Shown here: in pieces, positions 41,985-50,284 of the stretch | Layout of the letters: each line of letters begins with the position of its first letter | Numbering within the stretch: position 1 is the stretch's first letter | From: Paenibacillus sp. FSL H8-0537 | GTDB lineage: Bacteria; Bacillota; Bacilli; Paenibacillales; Paenibacillaceae | Assembly: GCF_038051995.1 (NCBI RefSeq) | Contig: NZ_CP150290.1 | Location: forward strand, 1,599,501 to 1,663,500 | Direction: 5' to 3' | Length of the DNA: 64,000 nucleotides | Notes under the pieces: generated by a model | The model's database searches: none | The model's input: the letters and a program-made list of their open reading frames with translations, nothing else | Told to the model about the DNA's origin: nothing | Made by a program: the position numbers and the translations under genes

Positions 41985-42016
41985 AGAAGCCTTGATGTTC
42001 AAGGCTTCTTTTTTAT
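41985..42016 (+). terminator. Terminator of the tRNA cluster
   Basis: AGAAGCCTTG (41985-41994) and CAAGGCTTCT (42000-42009) form a 10-bp stem, followed by TTTTTTA. Confidence 0.9.
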
Positions 42017-42881
42017 TTTGATTAACTTATTTTTCCGAAATGCCAAGGGGGATAAGTGTTATTGGTTTGTTTCAACATATCCACAGCTTACCGCTGTATA
42101 AAGGAGCAGATGTTAAGTTGCTCTTTTATAATCTGCTTATTCTTTGGGACTCCAAAGGTTTTAAAATGAACTTGAATTTCAAGCGAATTAAGGGAACTTC
42201 AACGATTGGAGCAGGCCGCAGGTCGCAATAAAATGGTTGTAGGCGGTAACTTTAAACGAAAATAGCTTCTTTAATTTTTTGAATTTTTTCTAGGGTGTTT
42301 ATGCAAACCGGAGTCGGCCTGCTGCTCCTTGCTTAGCACTTATTCGAGGGAAATTCCTTTACGATTTAAGGCTGGAGACCCGCAGCCTACGATTGTTGCT
42401 GAGACCAAGCAGCTTGGGACGCTCACTCCTTTTTGGAAGGACTGAGGTTCCGCTATTATCGCTTTTGATCCGATTTCAGGCGGTAAGCGGACAGGAAATT
42501 CGTTATCCCCCTCATCATTCCTTTAAAATGGCTATTTGCAGCACATTAGCGGCTCCTGGGTCCTCAGCTTGTGCCATAACCCGTAGTTCTGTTGAAATAG
42601 CGGCTGCTGTGTCCGCCAAGTCTATCTTTGTGCAGGGATGCCCCTGAAACGGAGAGCATAGAGCAGATTTTCGGCACGTGTGTTCACATTCATAAGGTGT
42701 GATATTCTCGGTAATAGAAAGATTATGTTTGACGTGTAGTTTTTCTGAGGCGATTGATAGCTGTGCTATACAATTAAATTATTTTTTTGGTTGTTATTCT
42801 ACCGAGATGGTTACCTACATAAGTGAAGGTACAAGACATTGAAATGAGATGTGCCTACCCTTATTTGTTGGAGTGATTGAA
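42017..42881 (+). other. 865-base gap without a supported gene; repeat-like intergenic sequence
   Basis: Short open frames at 42040-42231 and 42393-42647 lack ribosome sites and familiar motifs. The stretch 42415-42640 is GC-richer than its surroundings and repeatedly shows GAGGTTCCGCTATTAT, GGCGGTAAGCGGAC and AATAGCGGCTGCTGTGTCCGC-like segments, a style I recall from non-coding repeats dispersed in Paenibacillus genomes. No second copy is in this window, so the repeat status is inference. The last 40 bases hold the ribosome site of the next gene. Confidence 0.45.
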
Positions 42882-44600
42882 ATGAAAAAGGTATTATACA
42901 TTCCGCTCGACGACCGTCCAGCGAATTTGGACGATATTATTTTGCAAGGCAAAGCTGCTGGCATTCAAGTGGTTGTGCCGCCTGTAGGAGATATTCGCAA
43001 CCGGCTCGATTCGCAAATGACGACAGACGGAACACTGGTGATCGGTACATCTGACCCGACATTTGGCAAGCCGGAGCATATTCGCCGTTTTATTTTACAC
43101 CATGCCTCCAAGGTGGACGGTTTTATTATCTCTCTGGATATGCTCGTGTATGGCGGACTTATTGGGAGCAGGCGCATGCGCGCTACTGCTGACGGAACGT
43201 ATCCAGCCTACGATGCCCAGTCGACTGAGCTGCTGGATGTCATTCGCGAGGTAAAGCAGGCTTATCCGTATAAGCCAATCTATGTGCTCGACACGATCAT
43301 GAGGCTGGCATCTACCGTCTTCGTAGAAGGGTTGGCGATGCCGGCTTACACGGAGACGCGTACGCTCATGCAGAAGCCGCGCAAGCCGGAGACGGAACTG
43401 CTGGCTATTTTGAATGGCTACGATATTCAGCCGGATGGTACGAACTTCCCTGATACCGTTTATGTGGATAAGGAGCAGTATTATAATGCGAAGCGCCATA
43501 AATTGACGACGACGTATTACATGCTGGATCAGCTCGCACGGCAGGGCTATATTGATTTTGTCGCCATTGGCGTTGACGATGCCTATATTGACGGGATTCA
43601 GGCGAATGAGATCGCTTTTGTGGAAAACCGGATTAATGAGTGGCTAGGCGGCACGGATGGACAAAATCAGGAGCGGGCTATTATTTTGCCAGATGCCGAT
43701 GGTTTAGGACATTCCTTGCTGGCGCGAATGGCGAAGAAGCTCTATTGCGTGAACGGCAAGCCGCGCTTTGCGATTCGATATTTTGGCCCGGATGGCCGGG
43801 CGATTGTTAATCCTTATGAGTATATGGATGTTCATCAAAACCTGCTGCGCCATATCGATATTGTGGGCGGGGAAGTGGCGGACGGTGGCGAGAGTGATAT
43901 GGAAATTATCGCGATTACGGCGGTTGACCAAGCGGGAAATGCGGTGAGTCGTGAAGCTGAAAACGCGGCGAATATGCAGCCGACAATTGTCATTGATTTT
44001 ACCGGCGGCGGGGCGGCGAATGAGGCCGTTACGACTAAGCTGCTGGATTGTAAGTACACAGGCAGCCTGCTTGGCTATAGCGGCTGGAATACGGCCGGCA
44101 ACAAAATCGGCATGGCACTTGGCATGGCACAGTCGCGTTATGCCTGCTTGACGATGGAGACGCATGCGTCTGTACTCGATACGGCTATGGATGCACACGG
44201 CTCGCTGCTGTTCAAGCGTTTTCTGAAAGACTATTATTATAAGGTTGTTACAATCGCTGAAATACGCACAGAGTCTCGCGGACGCTCTCCATATACGAAT
44301 GTGACCGCGGATCAAAACATGCGGCTGTTTAATTCCGCTAGCGATTACGAGCTGTTGACCACGCTTTTGCAGGGCCGGATGCAGACGAATACGGTTACGC
44401 TTGCTCAGCAAAAGGCTTTCGGTATTGGCTCGGCAGCTCCGGCCTGTGCGATCCGTCAAATTTGTGATGGAAGATGGTCGCTTGCACCGTATACTCGTGT
44501 TGTTTTAAAGCTGGATAATCCAAAATTCATTTGGGACCGCGCTTTTGAAGTTACGGTGGAGCCAGTTGTGTCCTTGCGAAGAATGCAGGCTTATAACTAA
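42882..44600 (+). CDS. DUF4127 family protein
   Basis: A 572-residue soluble protein of a family without known function. KVLYIPLDDRPANLDDI at the start, then VIGTSDPTFGKP, DGFIISLDMLVYGGLIGSR and, near residue 390, TKLLDCKYTGSLLGYSGWNTAGNKIG are the family landmarks. Several Asp and Asn clusters could hold metal or sugar. ATG 42882 has GGAGTGA 6-12 bases upstream; a longer frame from 42849 adds 11 unrelated residues. It stands alone between the tRNA cluster and its own terminator. Confidence 0.88.
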   Translation: MKKVLYIPLDDRPANLDDIILQGKAAGIQVVVPPVGDIRNRLDSQMTTDGTLVIGTSDPTFGKPEHIRRFILHHASKVDGFIISLDMLVYGGLIGSRRMRATADGTYPAYDAQSTELLDVIREVKQAYPYKPIYVLDTIMRLASTVFVEGLAMPAYTETRTLMQKPRKPETELLAILNGYDIQPDGTNFPDTVYVDKEQYYNAKRHKLTTTYYMLDQLARQGYIDFVAIGVDDAYIDGIQANEIAFVENRINEWLGGTDGQNQERAIILPDADGLGHSLLARMAKKLYCVNGKPRFAIRYFGPDGRAIVNPYEYMDVHQNLLRHIDIVGGEVADGGESDMEIIAITAVDQAGNAVSREAENAANMQPTIVIDFTGGGAANEAVTTKLLDCKYTGSLLGYSGWNTAGNKIGMALGMAQSRYACLTMETHASVLDTAMDAHGSLLFKRFLKDYYYKVVTIAEIRTESRGRSPYTNVTADQNMRLFNSASDYELLTTLLQGRMQTNTVTLAQQKAFGIGSAAPACAIRQICDGRWSLAPYTRVVLKLDNPKFIWDRAFEVTVEPVVSLRRMQAYN

Positions 44601-44614
44601 TTTACATGTAAAAG

Positions 44615-44668
44615 AAGCCTTGATGGTATCTGCTCCTTGTCATAAGGGGCGGAAACATCAAGGCTTTT
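44615..44668 (+). terminator. Terminator of the DUF4127 gene
   Basis: AAGCCTTGATG (44615-44625) pairs with CATCAAGGCTT (44656-44666), an inner GCTCCTT/AAGGGGC pairing extends it, and TTTT follows. Confidence 0.8.
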
Positions 44669-44744
44669 AATTTGTTTGGTGCATGAAAAAGAATTAACTA
44701 GCTGATTAATCATCGAAATAGAAATGTTTCGTTACTCCGTCAGC

Positions 44745-45161
44745 TCACGAATTGTATTGCTCGACCTGCTGATTATATTTAGTTATTAGCTCGTTGTAAT
44801 TTTTTTGCTCCAGCTTGGTCAACTCACCATTTTGTACGCGGATCTCGTATTGGCTAAGCTGCTGTTGTGACCAATTAATGGACTTTTCAAGCTCAAGCAT
44901 TCGCTCTTGTATCATGGATTCCTTTGAGAAGCGATCGATGATTGCCTGACTGATGCAAAACCATATAATCATGGCACCAATGCCGATAAAAAGCCCTTTT
45001 TTGCCGCCAATCCGATAAGCGACTTGCCGTTTGAATGTGGGTTTAAAGCCAACCGCTGCATAACGTCCATTATAATAATCTTTATAAAATTGCTTTTTTT
45101 CCGCTTTGCTCATTTGTTGGACGGCTTCGTCCGTTGGCATTTTATAAGTGGGCTCCTTCAT
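44745..45161 (-). CDS. Small single-pass membrane protein with coiled coil
   Basis: A 138-residue protein, not recognised. A polar, Lys/Tyr-rich N-terminal half (about 1-55) is followed by one hydrophobic segment (GLFIGIGAMIIWFCISQAI, about 57-75) and a C-terminal coiled coil with many Glu and Gln. The ATG has AGGAGG 8 bases before it. Monocistronic. It might be a bitopic scaffolding or stress protein; no function can be assigned. Confidence 0.75.
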   Translation of the reverse strand: MKEPTYKMPTDEAVQQMSKAEKKQFYKDYYNGRYAAVGFKPTFKRQVAYRIGGKKGLFIGIGAMIIWFCISQAIIDRFSKESMIQERMLELEKSINWSQQQLSQYEIRVQNGELTKLEQKNYNELITKYNQQVEQYNS

Positions 45162-45258
45162 CCCTTATTCCTCCTATAGCTGTCTAAACCCTATATGTAT
45201 ATCGGAAAAATATTCCACTCTTATAATAGTCCGCTACTATTTGAAAAAGAAAATGCAA

Positions 45259-45293
45259 AAGCAGCCCGCTTCTCCTGAAAGAATGGGCTGCTT
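45259..45293 (-). terminator. Terminator of the SLH protein gene
   Basis: On the minus strand the 9-bp stem AAGCAGCCC/GGGCTGCTT (plus 45259-45267 and 45285-45293) is followed by a T-rich run, 67 bases after the SLH stop. Confidence 0.8.
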
Positions 45294-45359
45294 AAATGAT
45301 TCGTTTTGCTAGTTAATATTCATGATATTACAGGGGTTTGGAGGAGGGCAAGTTTGAAC

Positions 45360-46058
45360 CTACTCGGCGGACCCTGTTTCCGGCTCTACAGGGGCAGGAG
45401 TCGGAGCTGGGTGCGCAGCGATATACTCCAGCACATTATAGGTTAGAACTGCGGCATCGGCGCGGGAAATCTCCTCTTTCGGATGAAGCTTGCCGTCCGC
45501 ATCCAGCTCCGCAATTTTTAGCACAAGCGCACGTTGAACGGCCCCTTGATACTGTACGTCCAGATCGGCTTCATCGGCGAATTCGAGCGGCTTAATATTG
45601 ATGAGCGGCAGGTTGTTTGTAACCTCGGCAGCTTTCATCAAATATTGGATAAACTCCTCTTTGGTCCATGACTTAGCGGGGTCAAGATCGGCTGGCAGCT
45701 CAAGTCCATTATGCGCCGCGATGATGAGGGCGTCTGCATACCAGGCGTCATTGTTGGCTTTGGCAAAGTAGTCCGTCGCTAGTGGTGCTTTGAAAAATCT
45801 GATGTTATCGATGTTCAAATTCAGTGCATTCACAATCAATTGAATGCCTTGGGCGGCTGTAATGGCAGCATCTGGTTTAAACTCGTCAGCACTTACGCCT
45901 TTAACAACTCCCCTCTCCTGTAGTGAAGCAATTTTATCTTTAACAGAAGACTGATTAACATCATTGAAAGGAGTAGAAGCCGCGAAGCTTTGGCTGGCAA
46001 AAGACATCGCTAACAGAGCAGTAACGGATAACATGACAAATTTATGTTTGATTCTCAT
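45360..46058 (-). CDS. Secreted protein with S-layer-homology (SLH) domains
   Basis: The N-terminus is a Sec signal peptide (MRIKHKFVMLSVTALLAMS..., cut likely after SFA near residue 27). Two SLH-like modules follow: residues about 31-90 (FNDVNQSSVKDKIASLQERGVVKGVS...FKPDAAITAAQ) and about 165-215 (EISRADAAVLTYNVLEY). SLH modules bind pyruvylated secondary cell-wall polymers. The C-terminal Pro/Thr/Glu-rich stretch suggests the end of the protein. It lacks a catalytic domain and may be a small surface-attached protein. Confidence 0.83.
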   Translation of the reverse strand: MRIKHKFVMLSVTALLAMSFASQSFAASTPFNDVNQSSVKDKIASLQERGVVKGVSADEFKPDAAITAAQGIQLIVNALNLNIDNIRFFKAPLATDYFAKANNDAWYADALIIAAHNGLELPADLDPAKSWTKEEFIQYLMKAAEVTNNLPLINIKPLEFADEADLDVQYQGAVQRALVLKIAELDADGKLHPKEEISRADAAVLTYNVLEYIAAHPAPTPAPVEPETGSAE

Positions 46059-46236
46059 TGTACTTCACCTCAATGTGAAATTTTGCTTGCTGCTTACATC
46101 GTATCAGACGAGACAAATAAAAAAAGGTTGCAAAAAAACATTTTTGCGGTTTGAATATATCCCGTTAGTATGTTTGAATGGAAGCAAAGTATGAGGAGGG
46201 CTCCGCACGTGCGCGAGCTGGCGAAGAAGGGTGAGC

Positions 46237-46985
46237 ATGATGGATATATTACTCGTGGATGATGAGCCGTTGGCTTTGGAAAATGTATATGAATTGGTGC
46301 CATGGGAGCAGCATGGCTTTCGTGTTGTGGCGAAGACGACAAGCAGCTTGAAAGCGCTTGAACTATTTTTGAAGCACCGTCCGAAAATTGTGATTACCGA
46401 TATTTCGATGCCCCATATGGATGGACTGTCATTAGGACGGAAAATACAGGAGGCTGAGCCGGGGACTCGGCTGCTTTTTCTGACAGCGTATCGTGATTTT
46501 GATTATGTGCGGCAGGCGCTGGAGATGAAAGCAGCCAATTATGTGCTGAAGCATGAAATAAGCCAGAACCGTCTGCTCGGCGAGCTGCTGCGCATTAAAG
46601 AGGAGCTGCGCTCAGAGCGCACGCGGCTAAGTCGATCGAAGCGCAGTGTCATTTCGGATGTTGTGCTGGGCAAAGAGCAGCTGAACGATATCGATGCAAT
46701 CGAGGAGCTGCATCCTTTTCTGGAGGAGCTGAGCGGTTCCCTTGTCATGCTGTATATGAAAACTCCCCCTGTTTACACGCTAGGAGGAGAGACGCTGCCT
46801 GAACGGCCGCCGCTTGATGATGATCAGCTAAAAGCTATAGAAAATCTGTATGCGGATCAGCATATGGAGCTGCAGTGGCTGTCTGCTTTTGCGGCCGATG
46901 AGGAAGGGCTAGTATTTATCCTTAAGCTTCCTGTCCATCAAAGCTATTTTTATGGCTGGAATGAGGTGCAGATCGTTTTGGCTCC
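46237..46985 (+). pseudogene. Response regulator (YesN/AraC type), 3' half deleted
   Basis: The N-terminal receiver domain (about 120 residues) is intact: DILLVDDEP acidic pocket, VITDISMPHMDG with the phosphorylated Asp, FLTAYRDFDY and VLKHEIS Lys. A linker domain follows to about residue 250. The C-terminal AraC-type DNA-binding domain, expected for this family, is absent. At about 46980-46986 the sequence passes directly into an internal part of a GH42 gene in another frame. The frame closes at 47049 after some 20 meaningless residues. Starts at GTG 46231, ATG 46237 or ATG 46240, with AAGAAGGG upstream. Such regulators usually control a neighbouring sugar-uptake gene set, here missing. Confidence 0.85.
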
Positions 46986-48071
46986 AGAAGGCACTACAAC
47001 TACACGGCGCCGATCTATTTGCGTCTTTGCGCCGGCATCGTCACGATGATGGCGGAGCGTTACAAAGGGCATGCTGCGGTCATTGGCTGGCAAATTGACA
47101 ACGAGCTGAACTGCCATTCAGATGTGAGCTTTGCTGAGAGCGATCATACGGCTTTCCGCCAGTGGTGCAGGGAGAAATACAACGATAGCTTGGATGAGCT
47201 CAACGCTGCATGGAGAACGGCATTCTGGGCCCAGACCTACAATGCATGGGAGCAAATTTATTTGCCAAGGCCAACGGTGACGTACCATAGCCCAAGCCAG
47301 CTGCTCGATTTTTATTTATTTACATCGGACTCGACGATTCGATTTGCAGAGCTGCAATATGAGATTTTGACCCGTCTGCTGCCTGAGGAGCAATTCATTA
47401 CCCATAATGGATTATTCGGAAATATTGATAATTATGAGCTAATGGCTCGCACCGTTGATTTTATGTCTTATGATTCGTATCCGGCATTCCAACTGATGCG
47501 TACTGATCTGCAATATCCGCATAAGGATCGGCTTAGCGGCAAGCAGCTCAGCCGGGTGCGGGGGTTGTCTTCCAAGTTTACGGTACTGGAGCAGCAGGCG
47601 GGGCCGGGCGGGCAGATTGGGAATGTGCTGAACAACGACCGCGGTGATTATTTGCAGGCGACGCCCAAACCGGGGCAAATGCGGCTGTGGACGTGGCAGT
47701 CGATTGCCCATGGGGCAGACGGCGTGCTTTATTTCCGCTGGCGGACATGCCCTTACGGGGCGGAATCGCTCTGGCATGGGCTGAATTTGTATGGCGATCA
47801 GCCGCATTGGCGGCTGGAGGAAGCGAAGCGGGTGGCGAAGAAAACGCGGATGCTGGAGGACGTTATTATCGGTACCGATGTGATGGAAAAAGCAGCCATT
47901 ATGTATGACTATGCGAACGATAGCAATGTGAAAATAGAGCGTTATATTGGCTATGATTATTGGAATAGCGAAGAGCAGGTTTATTTGGCGCTGAAGGAGC
48001 TGATTTCAGGTCAACCGCTTGTTGGTGAGGTAGTGATTGGGCCTTATGACGTGTGGATTTTGCGAGCATAG
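46986..48071 (+). pseudogene. Beta-galactosidase (GH42), N-terminal part and part of the C-terminal domains deleted
   Basis: The GH42 frame begins with RRHYNYTAPIYLRLC at the scar and continues with GWQIDNELNCH (acid/base Glu), the EEQFITHNGLFGN stretch, YDSYPAF, FTVLEQQAGPGGQ (nucleophile Glu region), and VLYFRWRTCPYGAESLWHG. Roughly the first 120-150 residues of the family are missing. After AAIMYDYANDSNVKIERYIG the sequence skips most of the trimerisation domain and ends in VIGPYDVWILRA, the usual last strand, so a second, in-frame deletion is present. A frame from TTG 47019 without a ribosome site is open, but the product could not fold as a GH42 enzyme. Confidence 0.85.
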
Positions 48072-48093
48072 CCGATCAGGAGCAGATTTGTTG

Positions 48094-48121
48094 TTGACAA
48101 GACAGGATTATTTGCTATAAG
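48094..48121 (+). promoter_or_regulatory. Promoter of an orphan small transcription unit
   Basis: TTGACA at 48094-48099 and TATAAG at 48116-48121, spacing 16. The unit runs to the terminator at 48422. Confidence 0.6.
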
Positions 48122-48215
48122 ATGGGAAACAATTAATAAGCTTCAAATGAACAATATTTATTATGCTGTGAATGTATATCATTTTAATCAACCAAGGAAA
48201 GGAAGTGCACGGCGC

Positions 48216-48383
48216 ATGTTAACCATTTTATTATCAAACCATGATAACAAGCTTGAACAACCGTGGTGCTCTGAGCAGAGCAGCCATCTTTTTGTGCAGG
48301 CCAGTAATGCGTACAGCCCGTGCAGCAGCCTTTCTCCTATATGCTTTCGACGCCAAGCCGACGGTAATCAGGTATCCGCCTGA
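48216..48383 (+). CDS. Possible small peptide, unknown
   Basis: Fifty-five codons from ATG 48216, preceded by AAGGAAAGGAAG about 10 bases upstream. The peptide has three cysteines and begins MLTILLSNHDNKLEQPWCSE; it has no familiar motif. It lies between a promoter and a terminator without another gene, so the transcript is either a small mRNA or a non-coding RNA. An inverted repeat TTATCA-5-TGATAA covers its early codons. Confidence 0.3.
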   Translation: MLTILLSNHDNKLEQPWCSEQSSHLFVQASNAYSPCSSLSPICFRRQADGNQVSA

Positions 48384-48421
48384 GAATCATGAATGGGCTG
48401 GTTGTTGATGGGGAGATGAAG

Positions 48422-48452
48422 GACTACTGCCGCTGAGCAGTAGTCTTTTTTT
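48422..48452 (+). terminator. Terminator of the orphan unit
   Basis: GACTACTGC (48422-48430) pairs with GCAGTAGTC (48437-48445), followed by seven T. Confidence 0.88.
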
Positions 48453-48588
48453 ATTTGCTAAAGGAATACTTCAGCTAGTGAAAATTAATATTTAGCGAAA
48501 AATGAATCATTTTTCTATTTGATATCCATGAATATAAGGTAATTAAATCAATAAAATTAACTATTTTCATTTTTTAAAATAAAAAGGA

Positions 48589-48618
48589 TTGACTTATTAA
48601 AATTCGATATGCTAGTAT
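48589..48618 (+). promoter_or_regulatory. Promoter of a second orphan unit
   Basis: TTGACT at 48589-48594 and TAGTAT at 48613-48618, spacing 18, in a very AT-rich stretch. The expected leader of about 110 bases carries a small hairpin (ATCGGTAAGCCGAT, about 48675-48690). Confidence 0.6.
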
Positions 48619-48733
48619 GAGAAGCATCAAGTCGAACATGAATTAAAGCGTTAAAGCATTGAAGCGAAATGCGTGATCGGTAAGCCGATGCCGTTGCGAG
48701 ACCAATAACGAAGACGAAAGGAAGGTGCAGGAA

Positions 48734-48967
48734 ATGAAAAACACAGCAGAACAGCTTATGAATTGGCCAGCGGAGCTTGATTTACATCAGTATGAGCAAG
48801 TGCATAGCGAAATAACGAAGCAGCAGGCGGATGAACATCAGCATCCGGCGTTAGAAGAGTTGAATGAAAACTTACATGTTGCCTGCATCGAACCGAATAT
48901 TCGTCGTTTTTGCGTATCGCAGCTGGACTGCTCCATCCTGAATAAAGGGGGAGCAGCGGCAGCCTGA
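48734..48967 (+). CDS. Small acidic protein, unknown
   Basis: Seventy-seven codons from ATG 48734 with AAAGGAAGGTG upstream. The protein is acidic and His/Gln/Glu-rich, with three cysteines in its C-terminal third (ACIEPN, FCVSQLDC) and an Ala-rich end. No family is recognised. No enzyme that could modify a peptide lies nearby, so a peptide-precursor role has no support. It is the only gene between the promoter at 48589 and the structured terminator at 49023. Confidence 0.5.
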   Translation: MKNTAEQLMNWPAELDLHQYEQVHSEITKQQADEHQHPALEELNENLHVACIEPNIRRFCVSQLDCSILNKGGAAAA

Positions 48968-49022
48968 TCTTGAAGCGCGGGGTAGAATATATTCCGATGA
49001 ATCATTATCTGTATACGTGAAG

Positions 49023-49132
49023 ACTACTTGCACCCTAGGTGAGTGGTCCGTTTGTGCATTCTCAAAACTTGGCTGATATCGGCTGAAGACGGGGTGGCAT
49101 GGCGGAACCGTGAGGGGGAAAGTAGTTTTTTT
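49023..49132 (+). ncRNA. Structured RNA ending in a terminator, unknown class
   Basis: ACTACTT (49023-49029) pairs with AAGTAGT (49120-49126), CCC with GGG inside it, and GGTCCG (49045-49050) with CGGAACC (49103-49109) with one bulged A, enclosing about 50 bases with a GGCTGA direct repeat. A seven-base T run (49126-49132) ends it. The core GGGGTGGCATGGCGGAACCG distantly recalls a T-box antiterminator, but no aminoacyl-tRNA synthetase or amino-acid gene follows. It could simply be a long terminator. Confidence 0.45.
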
Positions 49133-49163
49133 ATTGCAAAAATTAGAACGCATGTTCGTTGAT

Positions 49164-49205
<42 letters not shown>

Positions 49206-49224
49206 TAAGCAGTCCTTATATTAA

Positions 49225-49298
49225 GGCGCATTCGGCAAGCGGCTAAGCCACACGACTTTCACTCGTGGATGCGGCGGGTTCGAATCCCCCATGCGTCA
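49225..49298 (+). tRNA. tRNA-Glu (TTC), divergent, no encoded CCA
   Basis: Acceptor GGCGCAT/ATGCGTC, D stem GGC/GCC, anticodon stem CACGA/TCGTG with loop CTTTCAC, T loop TTCGAAT. Compared with the Glu tRNA at 41689 nearly all stems differ but stay paired; the T stem has one C-C mismatch. The discriminator A is followed by CGA, not CCA. Confidence 0.75.
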
Positions 49299-49308
49299 CG
49301 ATCACCTT

Positions 49309-49393
49309 GTGCTTCTGGCGGAAATGGCAGACGCGGCGGACTTAAAATCCGCTGTCATTAAGACAACTAAGGGTTCAAGTCCCTTGAAGCACA
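49309..49393 (+). tRNA. tRNA-Leu (TAA), no encoded CCA
   Basis: Acceptor GTGCTTC/GAAGCAC, anticodon stem GCGGA/TCCGC with loop CTTAAAA, a long variable arm and T loop TTCAAGT. The discriminator A is followed by CTA. Confidence 0.9.
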
Positions 49394-49444
49394 CTACTCC
49401 AACTAAAGAAGGGAAGAAGCCTAATTGCTTTACAGGTGACGATG

Positions 49445-50035
49445 ATGAAAATAAGAAAACATCTTCAATTGATTCACGACATGGAGTTTCACAATGTATC
49501 GGAAAGACGCCTCAATCTGGAGCAGGTTCATGATCGCATTGTCCGTTTTATGTCGCTTGATCCACATGCAAATTACAATTTCATGATCGGTACCGACTGC
49601 CAGGTGCATGCGGGACATACGACGATGATTACCGGCGTCGTTATCCAGCGTGAGGGCAAAGGAGCATGGGCCTGCTATCGGCAGGTCGTCATCCCGCGGG
49701 AACTGAAATCCATCAAGGAGAAGCTGTCGCTGGAGACGTCATACAGCGAGGAGGTCGCGCTGTTTTTCGGTGGCGAACGTAAGAAGCAAATGGAGGATAT
49801 CGTGCTCCCTTTTGTATACAAAGGCGCGTCCTTCGAAGCGTATATTGACGTCGATGCCGGAACCGATCCGGCTGTCAGCAAGACGGCTGCTTATGTGGCG
49901 GAAATGGTATTGCGTGTGGAAGCTATGGGGATGAAAGCTCGTCTGAAACCGGAAGCAATTGTCGCTTCTTCTTATGCGAATCGGCATTCCAAGAAGCCTT
50001 ACCGCTTCACGGCAAATGATGTCGTAGAACAATAA
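49445..50035 (+). CDS. YkuK-like (DUF458) RNase H-fold protein
   Basis: About 196 residues of the YkuK family, which has a ribonuclease H-like fold and no firm function. FMIGTDCQVHAGHT carries the first acidic site, FEAYIDVDAGTDPAVSKTA a second, and IVASSYANRHSKKP is a family C-terminal motif; spacing of Asp residues is compatible with metal-dependent nuclease chemistry. GTG 49436, ATG 49442 and ATG 49445 are possible starts; AGGTG upstream fits 49445 best. A weak hairpin (AAGCAGGCG/CGTCTGCTT, 50072-50097) follows the stop. Confidence 0.87.
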   Translation: MKIRKHLQLIHDMEFHNVSERRLNLEQVHDRIVRFMSLDPHANYNFMIGTDCQVHAGHTTMITGVVIQREGKGAWACYRQVVIPRELKSIKEKLSLETSYSEEVALFFGGERKKQMEDIVLPFVYKGASFEAYIDVDAGTDPAVSKTAAYVAEMVLRVEAMGMKARLKPEAIVASSYANRHSKKPYRFTANDVVEQ

Positions 50036-50284
50036 ATAATAATAGATCAACAAGCAATGATGATGAAAAACAAGCAGGCGTATTCGTGCGTCTGCTTAAC
50101 CATTGTTATACGTTTGCTATACAGCTGGTCCTGCTTTTCTAACGGTGCCTGGCTGTCTATTACATATATAGAAACAATCATCAAAACCATGCTCCGATTA
50201 AAAAAACGGCAAAAGGGGTAATCTATGGCAGGCGCGATGCTGGGAAGACTGGCAAAAAGATGAACCTTTAAAGGAGAGATACCG

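Noticed and set aside
43704..44459. Minus-strand frame of 251 codons
   Set aside because: Antisense to the DUF4127 gene; no ribosome site and biased composition.
48734..48967. RiPP (modified peptide) precursor
   Set aside because: Cysteines near the C-terminus are suggestive, but no modification, protease or transport gene lies next to it.
49023..49132. T-box riboswitch
   Set aside because: The conserved T-box sequence and a specifier stem are not found, and no synthetase or amino-acid gene follows; kept only as a structured RNA.
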